Positions 63,247-64,000 of a stretch of 64,000 nt of DNA are shown here, one piece after another. Source of the DNA: Mycolicibacterium sp. CH28 (lineage in GTDB: Bacteria; Actinomycetota; Actinomycetes; Mycobacteriales; Mycobacteriaceae); the NCBI RefSeq assembly GCF_004745805.1, contig NZ_SRLQ01000005.1, forward strand, positions 124,001 through 188,000, in the 5' to 3' direction. The translations under genes were made by a program, and so were the position numbers. The notes below the pieces were generated by a model. The model did not search any database. It was not told where the DNA came from and saw only the letters and a program-made list of their open reading frames with translations. How positions within the stretch are numbered: position 1 is the first letter of the stretch; the number at the start of each line of letters is the position of its first letter.

Positions 63247-64000
63247 ATGCGTTCCATCTGGAAAGGCTCGATCGCATTCGGTCTGGTGAACGTCCCCGTC
63301 AAGGTGTACAGCGCCACCGAAGACCACGATCTGAAGTTCCACCAGGTACACGCCAAGGACAACGGCCGAATCCGCTACAAGCGGGTCTGCGAAGTGTGCG
63401 GCGAAGTCGTGGAGTTCCGCGATATCGCCAAGGCCTACGAATCCGACGACGGCCAGACCGTGGTGATCACCGATGAGGACATCGCCAGCCTGCCCGAAGA
63501 ACGCAGCCACGAGATCGAGGTGGTCGAGTTCGTGCCGGCCAGCGAGATCGACCCGCTGATGTATGACCGCAGCTATTACCTGGAACCCGACGGGAAATCG
63601 ACGAAGTCCTATGTGCTGCTGGCCAAGACACTCGCCGACACCGATCGGGTCGCGATCGTCCACTTCGCGTTGCGCAACAAGACCCGGCTTGCCGCGCTGC
63701 GGGTCAAAGACTTCTCCAAGCGCGACGTGATGATCGTGCACACCCTGCTGTGGCCCGACGAGATCCGCGACCCCGACTTCCCGGTGCTGGACAAAGAGGT
63801 GGAGATCAAGCCGGCCGAGCTGAAGATGGCCGGCCAGGTCGTCGAGTCGATGGCCGACGACTTCCATCCCGAGCAGTTCCGCGACACCTATCAGGAACAG
63901 CTCAAGGAACTCGTCGAAGCGAAGCTGGCCGGCGGTGAGGCGTTCACCACCGAGGATCAGCCTGCCGAACTCGACGAGACCGAGGATGTCTCGGATCTGC
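63247..64000 (+). CDS. mku: Ku protein (NHEJ), truncated by the window edge
   Basis: Homodimeric Ku binds DNA ends and recruits LigD. The first 251 residues are present: MRSIWKGSIAFGLVNVPVKVYSATEDHD, in two parts, is the conserved start, and FHQVHAKDNGRIRYKRVCEVCG, DRSYYLEPDG and FALRNKTRLAALR the core. Only the C-terminal tail is missing. CATACT at 63235-63240 is placed for a leaderless transcript. The neighbouring ligD is on the other strand, as in M. tuberculosis. Confidence 0.96.
   Translation, partial: MRSIWKGSIAFGLVNVPVKVYSATEDHDLKFHQVHAKDNGRIRYKRVCEVCGEVVEFRDIAKAYESDDGQTVVITDEDIASLPEERSHEIEVVEFVPASEIDPLMYDRSYYLEPDGKSTKSYVLLAKTLADTDRVAIVHFALRNKTRLAALRVKDFSKRDVMIVHTLLWPDEIRDPDFPVLDKEVEIKPAELKMAGQVVESMADDFHPEQFRDTYQEQLKELVEAKLAGGEAFTTEDQPAELDETEDVSDL

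Overview
The window is a stretch of a mycobacterial chromosome, most likely from an environmental or fast-growing Mycolicibacterium-type species. The evidence is high GC with strong GC3 bias, an MspA-family outer-membrane porin (absent from M. tuberculosis), F420-type LLM oxidoreductases, and gene order that follows M. tuberculosis Rv0985c to Rv0937c in reverse. The porin lies beside mprAB-pepD, as mspC does in M. smegmatis.

Layout. 1-2860: end of a truncated gene, a small secreted protein, mscL, the porin and a MoaB/Mog protein. 2855-6847: the envelope-stress genes mprA-mprB-pepD with two matching direct-repeat sites for MprA, then rpmF. 7055-15471: a tightly overlapping catabolic operon (AtuA-like protein, FadE13, AccD2, AccA2, FadE12, EchA7). 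15538-21292: a DUF1707 protein, a repeat-bearing secreted protein and a VWA/MoxR pair. 21364-25923: purN-purH and two membrane proteins. 26090-30741: an SfnG-type flavin monooxygenase, a DUF559 nuclease-like gene flanked by repeats, an LLM oxidoreductase with a KstR-type operator, and a cysteine-less thiolase-like protein. 30928-37777: sucCD, an M23 peptidase, a proline-rich membrane protein, uvrD1, and chorismate mutase behind an aromatic-rich leader peptide. 37816-43935: an acyltransferase, an aldehyde dehydrogenase, pgi and an SDR. 44015-46544: an Fpg-family protein, a small membrane protein and an alpha/beta hydrolase. 46557-52693: cobF, an MFS transporter, a P1B-type ATPase fused to a hemerythrin domain, a DUF2231 protein, an M56 peptidase and BlaI, with a BlaI-type operator in the divergent promoter. 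52740-58370: an AraC regulator, a second KstR-linked LLM enzyme, a PrpE-like synthetase and an HNH (13E12-type) gene. 58410-64000: methionine aminopeptidase with a divergent XRE regulator sharing two operators, a VOC protein, rnhA, ligD, a small secreted protein and the start of Ku, so the NHEJ pair ligD/mku closes the window.

The most interesting points are (1) a predicted aromatic-amino-acid leader-peptide attenuator in front of chorismate mutase, (2) the BlaI/M56/DUF2231/P1B-ATPase-hemerythrin/MFS/CobF cluster, (3) the XRE-Map module with twin 16-bp dyads 33 bp apart, and (4) related palindromic repeats at both ends of a DUF559 nuclease-like gene. No tRNA, rRNA, CRISPR array, insertion sequence or prophage was recognised.
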